From the NCBI RefSeq assembly GCF_004364245.1, contig NZ_SOAV01000009.1, positions 124,001-188,000 on the forward strand: a stretch of 64,000 nucleotides of DNA. The letters are read 5' to 3'. This document shows, in pieces, positions 7,467-14,795 of this stretch (the first letter of the stretch is position 1; every line of letters starts with the position of its first letter). Below the pieces are notes generated by a model, which ran no database searches, had not been told where the DNA came from, and saw only the letters and a program-made list of their open reading frames with translations. The position numbers and the translations under genes are program-made. The stretch is from Streptomyces sp. BK208 (GTDB lineage Bacteria > Actinomycetota > Actinomycetes > Streptomycetales > Streptomycetaceae).

Positions 7467-8570
7467 CTAGGTAGAGATCCTTCCCGGGCCCTGACCGCCC
7501 GCGGGACTCTCCGGGCCCGTCGGCAGTGCCACCGTGACGCGGAGGCCGCCCTCGGGGCGGGGGGCGACGGTGAGGGTGCCGTCGTGGGCCTCGGTGATGG
7601 TGGCGACGATGGCCAGGCCCAGGCCGGTGCCCGCGTGGTCGGTGTGGACGCGTTCCGTGCCGCGCTGGAACGGTTCGGTGAGGGTCGTCGCCTGGGCGGG
7701 GCTGATCGGGTCGCCGGTGTTCTCGACGGTGAGCAGCGCGGTGCGGGGGCCCGGGGCGGCATGGATCCGGACCCAGCCACGTTCGGGGAGGTTGTGGACG
7801 ATCGCGTTGTGGACGAGGTTCGCGGTCAGTTGGAGGAGGAGGGCCGGTGAGCCCAGGGCGGGGGTCACGTCACCGGCGGTTTCGAGGGTGATGCCGTTCC
7901 GCTCCGCCAGGGGGAGCAGGGTCTCGGCGGCCTCTTCCGCGAGGAGGGACAGGTCGACGTGCTCCCGGGTGAAGGAGCGCTGTCCCGCGCGGCTGAGCAG
8001 GAGCAGGGACTCGGTGAGGTCGATCGCCCGGGTGTTGACGGCGTGCAGGCGCTCGATGATCTCGCCGGTGTCCTGGTCGGGGTCGGTGCGGGCCACGTCG
8101 AGGAGGGTCCTGGAGACGGCCAGCGGGGTGCGCAGTTCGTGCGAGGCGTTGGCCGCGAAACGCTGCTGTGCGGCCACGTGGGCTTCCAGGCGGTCGAGCA
8201 TGGTGTCGAAGGCGTCGGCCAGTTCCCGGAACTCGTCCCTGCGGCCCGGCATCCGGATCCGGTGGGAGAGCGATCCGGTCTGCGCCGTGCGGGTGGCGTG
8301 GGTGATCCGGTCCAGGGGGGCGAGCATCCGTCCGGCGAGGAACCATCCGCCCAGCAGGCCGAAGACCAGCAGGAACGCCATGACCGCGACCGCCGTCGGG
8401 GCGAAGCTGCGGAGGAAGACCGTGCCCGGGGTCGCTCTCACCGCTCCCCGTTCATTGGTGATCAGCCACCCCTGCCGTACGAGGAACACTCCCACGGCCG
8501 CGAGCAGCAGGGCGCCCGCGAGCATGAGGAAACCCGCGTAGCTGAGGGTGAGTTTGAGGCGGACGCTCAT
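7467..8570 (-). CDS. HAMP-domain sensor histidine kinase
   Basis: A 367-aa orthodox membrane histidine kinase. Predicted helices lie at about 10-31 and 57-79, with a short extracytoplasmic loop between them. HAMP follows to about 132, then HisKA with the phospho-acceptor His144 in NASHELRTPL and HATPase_c with N-box LTANLVHNAIVHN and G-box GTGLGLAIV. It starts 10 nt after the response-regulator stop, so the pair is one operon (regulator first). The frame extends further upstream, but that part overlaps the regulator gene and is rejected. The short sensor loop suggests a membrane-proximal stimulus; the signal is unknown. Confidence 0.92.
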   Translation of the reverse strand: MSVRLKLTLSYAGFLMLAGALLLAAVGVFLVRQGWLITNERGAVRATPGTVFLRSFAPTAVAVMAFLLVFGLLGGWFLAGRMLAPLDRITHATRTAQTGSLSHRIRMPGRRDEFRELADAFDTMLDRLEAHVAAQQRFAANASHELRTPLAVSRTLLDVARTDPDQDTGEIIERLHAVNTRAIDLTESLLLLSRAGQRSFTREHVDLSLLAEEAAETLLPLAERNGITLETAGDVTPALGSPALLLQLTANLVHNAIVHNLPERGWVRIHAAPGPRTALLTVENTGDPISPAQATTLTEPFQRGTERVHTDHAGTGLGLAIVATITEAHDGTLTVAPRPEGGLRVTVALPTGPESPAGGQGPGRIST

Positions 8571-8580
8571 GCCGGAAGGT

Positions 8581-9276
8581 CTAGGCACGGTCGCCGCCGT
8601 CGTGCCCGTCGGCGGGCGGGGTGTCGATGCGGTAACCGACGCCCGGCACGGTGGCGATGATCCAGGGTTCGCCGAGGCGCTTGCGCAGGGCCGACACGGT
8701 GATGCGGACGGCGTTGGTGAACGGGTCGGCGTGCTCGTCCCACGCGCGCTCCAGGAGTTCCTCGGCGCTGACGACACCGCCCTCGGCGGCGACCAGCACG
8801 TCGAGCACCGCGAACTGCTTCCTGGTCAGGGCGACGTAGCGGCCGTCCCGGTAGACCTCCCTGCGGAACGGGTCGACGCGCAGACCGGCGATCTCCCGTA
8901 CGGGGGGCCTGCTGTGGGCGCGCCTGCGGTCGAGCGCACGGAGTCTGAGGGCGAGTTCCCGCAGGTCGAAGGGCTTGGTCAGGTAGTCGTCCGCGCCGAG
9001 TCCGAAGCCGGAGGCCTTGTCGTCGAGGCGGTCGGCCGCGGTGAGCATGAGGATCGGCATGCCGCTGCCGGAGGCGACGATGCGACGGGCGACCTCGTCA
9101 CCGGACGGGCCGGGGATGTCGCGGTCGAGGACGGCGATGTCGTAGGCGTTGACCCCCAGGAGGTGCAGGGCCGTGTCGCCGTCGCCCGCGATGTCCGCAG
9201 CGATCGCTTCCAGGCGCAGGCCGTCGCGGATGGCCTCCGCCAGATAGGGCTCGTCCTCGACGATCAGCACACGCAT
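8581..9276 (-). CDS. OmpR-family response regulator
   Basis: A 231-aa response regulator. The receiver domain has the acidic pair ED at residues 7-8, the phospho-acceptor Asp51 in VLDRDIPG and Lys in LTKPFD. The winged-helix DNA-binding domain covers about 130-225 (LTRKQFAVLDVLVA, VSALRKRLGEPWIIATVPGVGYRI). It is co-transcribed with the kinase that follows. It is divergent from the membrane EEP protein across an 87-bp spacer, so that gene is a plausible target. Confidence 0.93.
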   Translation of the reverse strand: MRVLIVEDEPYLAEAIRDGLRLEAIAADIAGDGDTALHLLGVNAYDIAVLDRDIPGPSGDEVARRIVASGSGMPILMLTAADRLDDKASGFGLGADDYLTKPFDLRELALRLRALDRRRAHSRPPVREIAGLRVDPFRREVYRDGRYVALTRKQFAVLDVLVAAEGGVVSAEELLERAWDEHADPFTNAVRITVSALRKRLGEPWIIATVPGVGYRIDTPPADGHDGGDRA

Positions 9277-9363
9277 GCCGTCGAGGTTACGAGCCGGCAC
9301 GTGTCGTGGGCGTATCGAAAAGCGCATACGCCGGTGCAACGGGGTCTTCCCTTCACTGACGGC

Positions 9364-10494
9364 ATGTCTCCGACACGACCGACCTCCACACCGCCGACGT
9401 CCGCCCCTGCCCCTGCCCCGGCTCCTGCCCCTGCGCCCGCCCCCGTGCCCACACCCACCCCCACACCCGCACCGGCGTCCCTGGTCCGCGCGCTGCCGCG
9501 GCGGGTGCTGCGCGGAGCGGGCCGCGCCGGGCTCTGGAAGCGTGCGCCGGTGCTCACCGGGGCGGCGCTGGTGCTGGGCCTGGTCATGCTGCTGCACGCG
9601 TACGTCCCGAACCGGTGGGGGAACGCCGGCAGCCTGGTCGAGACCTTCCTGCCGTGGTTCGGGCTCCTCGTCCCGGTGCTGGCGGCGGGGGCGGTGTGGC
9701 GCCGGGCGCCCGCCGCGGTGCTCGCGCTGGTGCTGCCGGTCACGGTGTGGCTGAGCCTGTTCGGCGGGCTGCTGGTCGACAAGTCCCGCCCGGGCGGCGA
9801 CCTCACCCTGGTGAGCCACAACGTCGGCGCCGACAATCCGGACCCGGCCGGCACCGCCCGCGACCTGGCCGCGTCCGGCGCCGACGTGCTGGCCCTGGAG
9901 GAGATCACCGCTCAGGACCGGGGCGTGTACGAGGCGGAGCTGGCGGAGCGGTACCCGTACCACGCGGTGCGGGGCACGGTCGGGGTGTGGAGCAGGCTGC
10001 CGTTGTCGGACACGCGGCCGGTCGACATCGCGACGGACGTCGGGCCGCTGGCCGCCACGAAACCGGCCGACGTCAGGGCGGCCGGGGACCGGGCGCTGCG
10101 CACCACGGTGGCGACGGAGCGGGGCCCGCTGGCGGTGTACGCGGTCCACCTGGGCTCCGTACGGCTGAACCCCGGGTCCGGGTTCTGGACGGGCTCGCGC
10201 GACCGGAACGCACAGGCGCTCGGTGAGGTACTCGCCGCCGACCGGAGCGAGCGCGTGGTGCTGCTCGGCGACCTGAACGGCACCCTGGACGACCGCGCGC
10301 TGGCGGGCATCACCTCGAGGCTGCACTCGGCCCAGGACGCGGCCGGGGACGGCTTCGGCTTCAGCTGGCCGGCGAAGTTCCCGGTGGCGCGGATCGACCA
10401 GATCCTGGTGCGCGGCGTGGAACCGGCCGGTTCGTGGGTGCTGCCCGCCACCGGCAGCGACCACCTGCCGGTCGCGGCCGGAGTCGACTGGTGA
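9364..10494 (+). CDS. membrane-anchored endonuclease/exonuclease/phosphatase-family protein
   Basis: A 376-aa protein: an Ala-Pro repeat tail (about 13-38), three predicted membrane helices (about 61-80, 91-112, 115-137), then a probably extracytoplasmic EEP (DNase I-like) domain from about 148. Metal-site and catalytic motifs are visible: SHNVG, LEEIT, HLGSVRLN, LLGDLNGTLDD and the C-terminal GSDHLPV. Members cleave phosphodiesters or phosphoesters; the substrate cannot be inferred. The ATG at 9364 is the first methionine of the conserved part. It is divergent from the two-component system and ends with a strong hairpin at 10544-10570. Confidence 0.88.
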   Translation: MSPTRPTSTPPTSAPAPAPAPAPAPAPVPTPTPTPAPASLVRALPRRVLRGAGRAGLWKRAPVLTGAALVLGLVMLLHAYVPNRWGNAGSLVETFLPWFGLLVPVLAAGAVWRRAPAAVLALVLPVTVWLSLFGGLLVDKSRPGGDLTLVSHNVGADNPDPAGTARDLAASGADVLALEEITAQDRGVYEAELAERYPYHAVRGTVGVWSRLPLSDTRPVDIATDVGPLAATKPADVRAAGDRALRTTVATERGPLAVYAVHLGSVRLNPGSGFWTGSRDRNAQALGEVLAADRSERVVLLGDLNGTLDDRALAGITSRLHSAQDAAGDGFGFSWPAKFPVARIDQILVRGVEPAGSWVLPATGSDHLPVAAGVDW

Positions 10495-10543
10495 GCCTCG
10501 CGGGCTTCGCACGGCCGGGCGCCGCCGCCCTGCGACGAGGTGC

Positions 10544-10570
10544 CCCCGGGCAGGAAGTCCCTGCCCGGGG
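10544..10570 (+). terminator. intrinsic-type hairpin after the EEP gene
   Basis: Perfect 11-bp inverted repeat, CCCCGGGCAGG and its complement around a 5-nt loop, 50 nt after the EEP stop. No U-tract, as usual in this genus. Confidence 0.65.
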
Positions 10571-10724
10571 TGCGGGCTCACGTCTGCCGACTACGTCGAC
10601 CGGAGATCGGCCGCCGTGACCCACGGTCCCGCGGGTGGCCCTCGTGGTCCGTTCCGGCGCAATCTGGGAGAGGATCTACGTGTCCTGCGCGCTCGCGGGG
10701 GGCCGACCGGGAAGGACCCAGCTC

Positions 10725-11036
10725 ATGATCATTTTTGGCACCAAGGGATATCTCTACCAGCTCGCGATACTGACGCTGGTGTGCAGCCGGTGCGGGAACC
10801 CCTCCGCGCACACGCTCAGGAAGCGCGTCACGAAGTTCACGCTGTTCTTCGTGCCGCTGTTCCCCTTCTCCACGAAGTACGCGATGCAGTGCACGTTCTG
10901 CGGCGTCGAACAGCAGGTGACCAAGGAACAGGCGGAGCAGCTCCAGGCGCAGGAGACCGGCGGCCAGGGCGGCTTCCCGGGGTCCGGCGGCCAGGCGTAC
11001 GGGCCGTCGGGGCAGCAGCCGTACCAGCGGCCGTGA
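10725..11036 (+). CDS. zinc-ribbon domain protein
   Basis: A 103-aa protein with two CxxC knuckles (Cys20/Cys23 and Cys56/Cys59) forming a zinc ribbon around a hydrophobic, Phe-rich middle segment (TLFFVPLFPF). The C-terminus is a Gly/Gln-rich tail of about 30 residues. Small zinc-ribbon proteins of this shape are widespread in Streptomyces with no assigned role. The ATG at 10725 follows GAAGGA and is preferred over the in-frame GTG at 10635. It stands alone between the EEP gene and the PucR-type gene. Confidence 0.85.
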   Translation: MIIFGTKGYLYQLAILTLVCSRCGNPSAHTLRKRVTKFTLFFVPLFPFSTKYAMQCTFCGVEQQVTKEQAEQLQAQETGGQGGFPGSGGQAYGPSGQQPYQRP

Positions 11037-11091
11037 GCACGCGGGCCCAGTCGCGGGGCGGCGGGGCCCGGTGGCTGCCGCCCGACGTGCG

Positions 11092-11129
11092 CGTTGCCGC
11101 TTTCCGGCAGCGTTGCCGCTTTCCGGCAG
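11092..11129. repeat. two tandem 19-bp repeats, each holding TGCCG-N5-CGGCA (operator)
   Basis: A 19-bp unit is repeated perfectly head to tail (11092-11110, 11111-11129). Each contains the inverted repeat TGCCG-CTTTC-CGGCA. The second unit overlaps the -35 box of the PucR-type gene promoter. A third copy, TGCCG-GGTTC-CGGCA, lies at 12603-12617. Confidence 0.75.
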
Positions 11130-11142
11130 CGCTGACTACCCT
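11113..11142 (+). promoter_or_regulatory. sigma-70-type promoter of the PucR-type regulator gene
   Basis: TTGCCG (11113-11118), an 18-bp spacer, then TACCCT (11137-11142). The -35 box lies inside the second operator repeat, so a bound protein would block RNA polymerase. Confidence 0.5.
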
Positions 11143-11192
11143 CGCACAGTCGTACACCGCGCACCGGGCGTGAGCGGCAGGGGAGGTGCGGG

Positions 11193-12275
11193 GTGACGGA
11201 CCTGCGGACGGACGAGCCGGAGGCATACCTGACCGGGTATGCCGAGATCCTCGCGGGGGTCGCCGACACGGGCCGCCGGCCCACCCGCGACGAGCTGGAG
11301 GAGCGGCGGCTCCTCGGTGAGCGGGCGGCGGAGGCGGGGCACAGTCTGCGCAGTCTCGTACGGCTCCACCTCGACGCCACGCGCACCTCCTGGCCCCGTG
11401 TCGGGCCGGCGTCCTCCGGCCTGGACGGCACCGGCACCGTGCTCGCCGCCGTCGCCCAGGCCGTGGACGCCTTCGCCGACGGGTACGAACGCGCGCAGCG
11501 GCTCGCCGTACGCCAGGAAGAGGCCGCGCGGCGGGAGTTCATCGACGACCTGCTCTACGGGCGCAGCGATCTGGGCCGCCTCGCCGAACGGGCCGAGCGT
11601 TTCGGGCTCGTCCTCTCCCGTGCCCACGCCGTCGCGGTGGCCGAGGGCCCCGAGGCGTACGACGACACCGCCCCGGTCACCCGGACCGTGGAGACCGCGC
11701 TCATCTCCCGGTTCGGTGACCGGCGGGTCCTGATCACCACCAAGAACGGGCAGTTGATCTGCATCGCGCCCGGCGACCAGGACGACGTCCTGTCCTTCTT
11801 CGCCAAGCAGGCCTTCGCCGCCACGGACGGCAGCAGGGTGGCCATCGGCCGCCCCCGGAGCGGCGCGGGCGGGGTGGTGCACAGCTACGAGGAGGCGCTC
11901 AGCACCCTCGAACTCGCCGACCGGCTGAGCCTGGACGAGCCCGTGGTGCGCGCCGCGGACATGCTGGTCTACCCGGTCCTCGCCCGGGACCGGCAGGCGA
12001 TGGCCGACCTGGTGCTGAGCGCGCTGGGCCCGCTGCGCGGGGCCCGTGGCGGTGCGGAGCCGCTGCTGCGGACCCTGGAGGTGTACTTCGACGCCGGCTG
12101 CACCGCGGCCGAGGCCGCCCGGCGGCTCGCGCTCAGCGTGCGGGCGCTGACCTACCGGCTGGACCGCATCCACCAGCTGACCGGGGCGAACCCGTCCGAT
12201 CCGGTGCACCGCTACACGCTGCAGACCGCGGTCATCGGGGCCCGTCTGCTCCAGTGGCCCGCGCAGGAGCTGTAG
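11193..12275 (+). CDS. PucR/CdaR-type helix-turn-helix transcriptional regulator
   Basis: A 360-aa regulator with a helical N-terminal region, a central sensor-like domain and the characteristic C-terminal PucR HTH_30 (about residues 290-350: VYFDAGCTAAEAARRLALS then RALTYRLDRIHQLTG). The GTG at 11193 follows GGGGAGG. Two TGCCG-N5-CGGCA palindromes sit over its promoter, indicating autoregulation or control by another repressor. A third copy precedes the ion-channel-like gene downstream, so that gene is a likely target. The effector is unknown. Confidence 0.87.
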   Translation: MTDLRTDEPEAYLTGYAEILAGVADTGRRPTRDELEERRLLGERAAEAGHSLRSLVRLHLDATRTSWPRVGPASSGLDGTGTVLAAVAQAVDAFADGYERAQRLAVRQEEAARREFIDDLLYGRSDLGRLAERAERFGLVLSRAHAVAVAEGPEAYDDTAPVTRTVETALISRFGDRRVLITTKNGQLICIAPGDQDDVLSFFAKQAFAATDGSRVAIGRPRSGAGGVVHSYEEALSTLELADRLSLDEPVVRAADMLVYPVLARDRQAMADLVLSALGPLRGARGGAEPLLRTLEVYFDAGCTAAEAARRLALSVRALTYRLDRIHQLTGANPSDPVHRYTLQTAVIGARLLQWPAQEL

Positions 12276-12301
12276 CCGCCCCCTCGGCAGTCCCCCGTCG
12301 C

Positions 12302-12445
12302 GCCCGGCGCGGCGCCGTCGGCAGTCCTCGGGCAGCACAGCGCCCTCGGCGGCCCTCGGCGTCCCCGGCGCGGCGCCGTCGGCAGTCCTCCGGCACAGCG
12401 TCGTCGGCAGGCCCTCGGCACCCCCCGGCGCAACGCCGTCGGGCG
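12302..12445. repeat. degenerate tandem array, period about 60 bp
   Basis: Units beginning near 12302, 12361 and 12421 share CCCGGCGCGGCGCCGTCGGC-like sequence followed by agtcctc-ggca. Two full units and one partial are visible. The second unit is the closest match to the first; the third carries gcaacgccgtcggg. Confidence 0.55.
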
Positions 12446-12602
12446 CCCGCTCGCGCGGTCCGCCGAAGTCCAGCGACAGGGCGGGCGGCACGCCCCCCGT
12501 GCGGCCCGGTCCGAGAAGCCGGGCCCTGCGTGCCGTCCCCCGCCCGCCCGTCGCCGAGCTTCGGTGAGAGGGATCGTGCCACGGGGCGCGGCAGCGCGTC
12601 AC

Positions 12603-12617
12603 TGCCGGGTTCCGGCA
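12603..12617. promoter_or_regulatory. TGCCG-N5-CGGCA palindrome upstream of the channel gene
   Basis: Perfect 5-bp inverted repeat TGCCG-GGTTC-CGGCA, matching both half-sites and the 5-nt gap of the two repeats at 11092-11129. It is 84 nt upstream of the ATG at 12702. Confidence 0.55.
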
Positions 12618-12701
12618 GCTTTCAGGCGTCTTCGATGCCGCCTTCGCTCTCTTCCGGCGCCCCCTGGAACCGCACCGGGTGCCTGTGCTGTCCTTGCCCC
12701 A

Positions 12702-14699
12702 ATGGGGACTCATACGGGGAACGTTCCGAACCAGCTTCCGCAGGGCGACGGTTACGCGCACATGGTGGTGTGCGGCGACGACGGGCTGGCGCACCGGCTG
12801 GCCGCCGAACTGCGCGGCGTCTACCGCGAACAGGTCACTCTCGTCGTCCCACCCTCCGTACGCCGGGTGCGGCAGCCGGTGGTCGGACGGGCCCGCGCCG
12901 CCTCGGCGGCGCTCCTCGACCGGGTCAGCGCGGCCGTCAACCGGACGGGCAACGGCGATCCGGTCGGGCCGGGCCGCGCGGTGGAGGCCACCGAGCCGAC
13001 CGAGGACGTGCTCGCCGAGGCCGGTGTGGAGCGGGCCACCGCGCTGGCCCTCGTGTACGACGACGACGAGACCAACATCCGCGCCGCCCTGACCGCGCGG
13101 CGGCTCAACCCCCGGCTGCGGCTGGTCCTGCGCCTGTACAACCGGCGCCTGGGCCAGCACATCGAGGAACTCCTCGACCAGACGGCCGCGTTGGCGACCG
13201 GTGACGGTACCGCACCGGATTCCGGGCCCGGCGGCCGGACCGGTGCCGGGGCGGGGCCCGGCGGCGGCGAGGGGTCGACGACCGTGCTGTCCGACGCCGA
13301 CACCGCCGCGCCCGCGCTGGCGGCCACCGCCCTCGTCGGCACCAGCAAGGTCGTCGAGACGGACGGCATCCTGCTGCGCGCCGTCGAACGCGACCCGCCC
13401 CGCCCGGGCGAGGTGGCCGACCCGGGACTGTGCACCCTCGCGCTGCTGTCCGCGACGAGCAACGACCCGGCCGGCGCGGACGGTTCGGAGAACAGCGGCG
13501 CGCAGGGGCCGCAACTGCTGCCCGACGCGGCGGCGGTGAGGGCGGCCACCGGACGCGGGACCGTCGTCCTGGAGCAGGTGTCGTACTCCGGTCCTTCGCT
13601 GTCCGCCGGGCGGGCCGGGGTGCCCGCCTTCGGCGAACTGTTCTCGCGGCGACTGCGGTGGTCGCTGGCCGGTCTGGGCGCGTGCGTGGTCGCGCTCGCC
13701 GTGGCGCTGATGGTGGTCACCGGGGACCATCCGCTGCACGCCACCTACGTGACGCTGCTCGACCTGTTCTCCATCAACGAGCCCGCCCACAACAAGGACT
13801 CCGGCCGTCAGATCCTCCAGCTCCTCTCCGGGTTCGTCGGGCTCCTGCTGCTGCCCGTCCTGCTCGCGGCCGTGCTGGAGGCCCTCGGCACCTTCCGCAG
13901 CGCCTCGGCCCTGCGCAAGCCCCCGCGCGGGCTCGGCGGGCACGTCGTGCTGCTGGGTCTCGGCAAGATCGGCACGCGGGTCCTGACCCGGCTGCGGGAG
14001 ATGAACATCCCCGTGGTGTGCGTCGAGGCCGACCCCGAGGCACGGGGCATGGCGACCGCGCGGCGGCTGCGGGTGCCGGTGGTGCTCGGCGACGTCACCC
14101 AGGAGGGCGTCCTGGAGGCCGCCAAGATCCACCGCGCGCACTCCCTGCTCGCCCTGACCAGCGTGGACACGACGAACCTGGAGGCGGTGCTGTACGCGCG
14201 GTCCGTACGGTCGCGGCTGCGGGTGGTACTGCGGCTGTACGACGACGACTTCGCGACCGCCGTGTACCGCACCCTGCGGGCCGCGCACCCCTTCGCGCTC
14301 ACCCGGAGCCGCAGCGTGACGCACCTGGCGGCGCCGTCGTTCGCCGGGGCGATGATGGGCCGCCAGATCCTGGGGGCGATCCCCGTCGAGCGGCGGGTGC
14401 TGCTGTTCGCCGCACTGAGGGTGGCGGGGCATCCGCAGCTGGAGGGGAAGACGGTCGGGGAGGCGTTCCGGGCGGGGGCGTGGCGGGTGCTGGCGCTCGA
14501 GGTCTCCGACGGTGTCCTGGACGGGGAGCGGGCGGGGGGCGCGGCTCCCGAGGGGGCGGCGGGACGTGGGTCGCGGTTGGTGTGGGAGCTGCCCGACACG
14601 TACGTCCTGCGGGGCTCGGACCGGGTGGTGCTGGCGGCCACGCGGCGGGGGCTGGCGGAGTTGCTGGGGCGGCGGGCGCGGCGGGGGGCGGACGTGTAG
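12702..14699 (+). CDS. CASTOR/TrkA-type membrane protein with two RCK (NAD-binding) domains
   Basis: A 665-aa protein with two Rossmann-type RCK regions. The first (about 15-170) begins HMVVCGDDGLAHRLA. The second (from about 412) begins GHVVLLGLGKIGTRV with an intact GxGxxG and is followed by a TrkA-C-like tail. Between them lie two predicted membrane helices (about 316-340 and 371-396) flanking a loop. That loop has no TVGYG potassium filter (YVTLLDLFSINEP instead), as in CASTOR/POLLUX-like channels. A Gly/Ala-rich insert of about 40 residues (about 167-210) separates the first RCK from the rest. Start: the ATG at 12702 lacks a Shine-Dalgarno, so it is uncertain. The shared operator suggests control by the upstream PucR-type regulator. 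Function in ion flux is inference. Confidence 0.8.
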   Translation: MGTHTGNVPNQLPQGDGYAHMVVCGDDGLAHRLAAELRGVYREQVTLVVPPSVRRVRQPVVGRARAASAALLDRVSAAVNRTGNGDPVGPGRAVEATEPTEDVLAEAGVERATALALVYDDDETNIRAALTARRLNPRLRLVLRLYNRRLGQHIEELLDQTAALATGDGTAPDSGPGGRTGAGAGPGGGEGSTTVLSDADTAAPALAATALVGTSKVVETDGILLRAVERDPPRPGEVADPGLCTLALLSATSNDPAGADGSENSGAQGPQLLPDAAAVRAATGRGTVVLEQVSYSGPSLSAGRAGVPAFGELFSRRLRWSLAGLGACVVALAVALMVVTGDHPLHATYVTLLDLFSINEPAHNKDSGRQILQLLSGFVGLLLLPVLLAAVLEALGTFRSASALRKPPRGLGGHVVLLGLGKIGTRVLTRLREMNIPVVCVEADPEARGMATARRLRVPVVLGDVTQEGVLEAAKIHRAHSLLALTSVDTTNLEAVLYARSVRSRLRVVLRLYDDDFATAVYRTLRAAHPFALTRSRSVTHLAAPSFAGAMMGRQILGAIPVERRVLLFAALRVAGHPQLEGKTVGEAFRAGAWRVLALEVSDGVLDGERAGGAAPEGAAGRGSRLVWELPDTYVLRGSDRVVLAATRRGLAELLGRRARRGADV

Positions 14700-14720
14700 G
14701 GGCACCGCCCCCACGACCCG

Positions 14721-14743
14721 TCCAGGGGACTCCGCCCCCTGGA
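14721..14743 (+). terminator. hairpin after the channel gene
   Basis: TCCAGGGG and its complement CCCCTGGA around 7 nt, between the convergent channel and peptidase genes. This sequence type is common at Streptomyces gene ends. Confidence 0.5.
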
Positions 14744-14795
14744 CCCCCCGCCCGTGCCCGCCCACCACCCGGCTCGGCCGGCCGAGAGACCGGCG

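Larger units (their letters stand above)
12276..12701. other. 426-bp intergenic region with degenerate 60-bp repeats and an operator
   Basis: No credible gene. The left part holds an imperfect tandem array (12302-12445) and the right part holds the palindrome at 12603-12617. Open frames crossing it have no codon bias of their own. The channel gene start follows. Confidence 0.6.

Noticed and set aside
11136..14768. 1210-codon minus-strand open frame
   Set aside because: It runs antisense over the PucR-type and channel genes; its Arg/Gly/Pro/Val-rich composition is the shadow expected from GC3-biased genes opposite.
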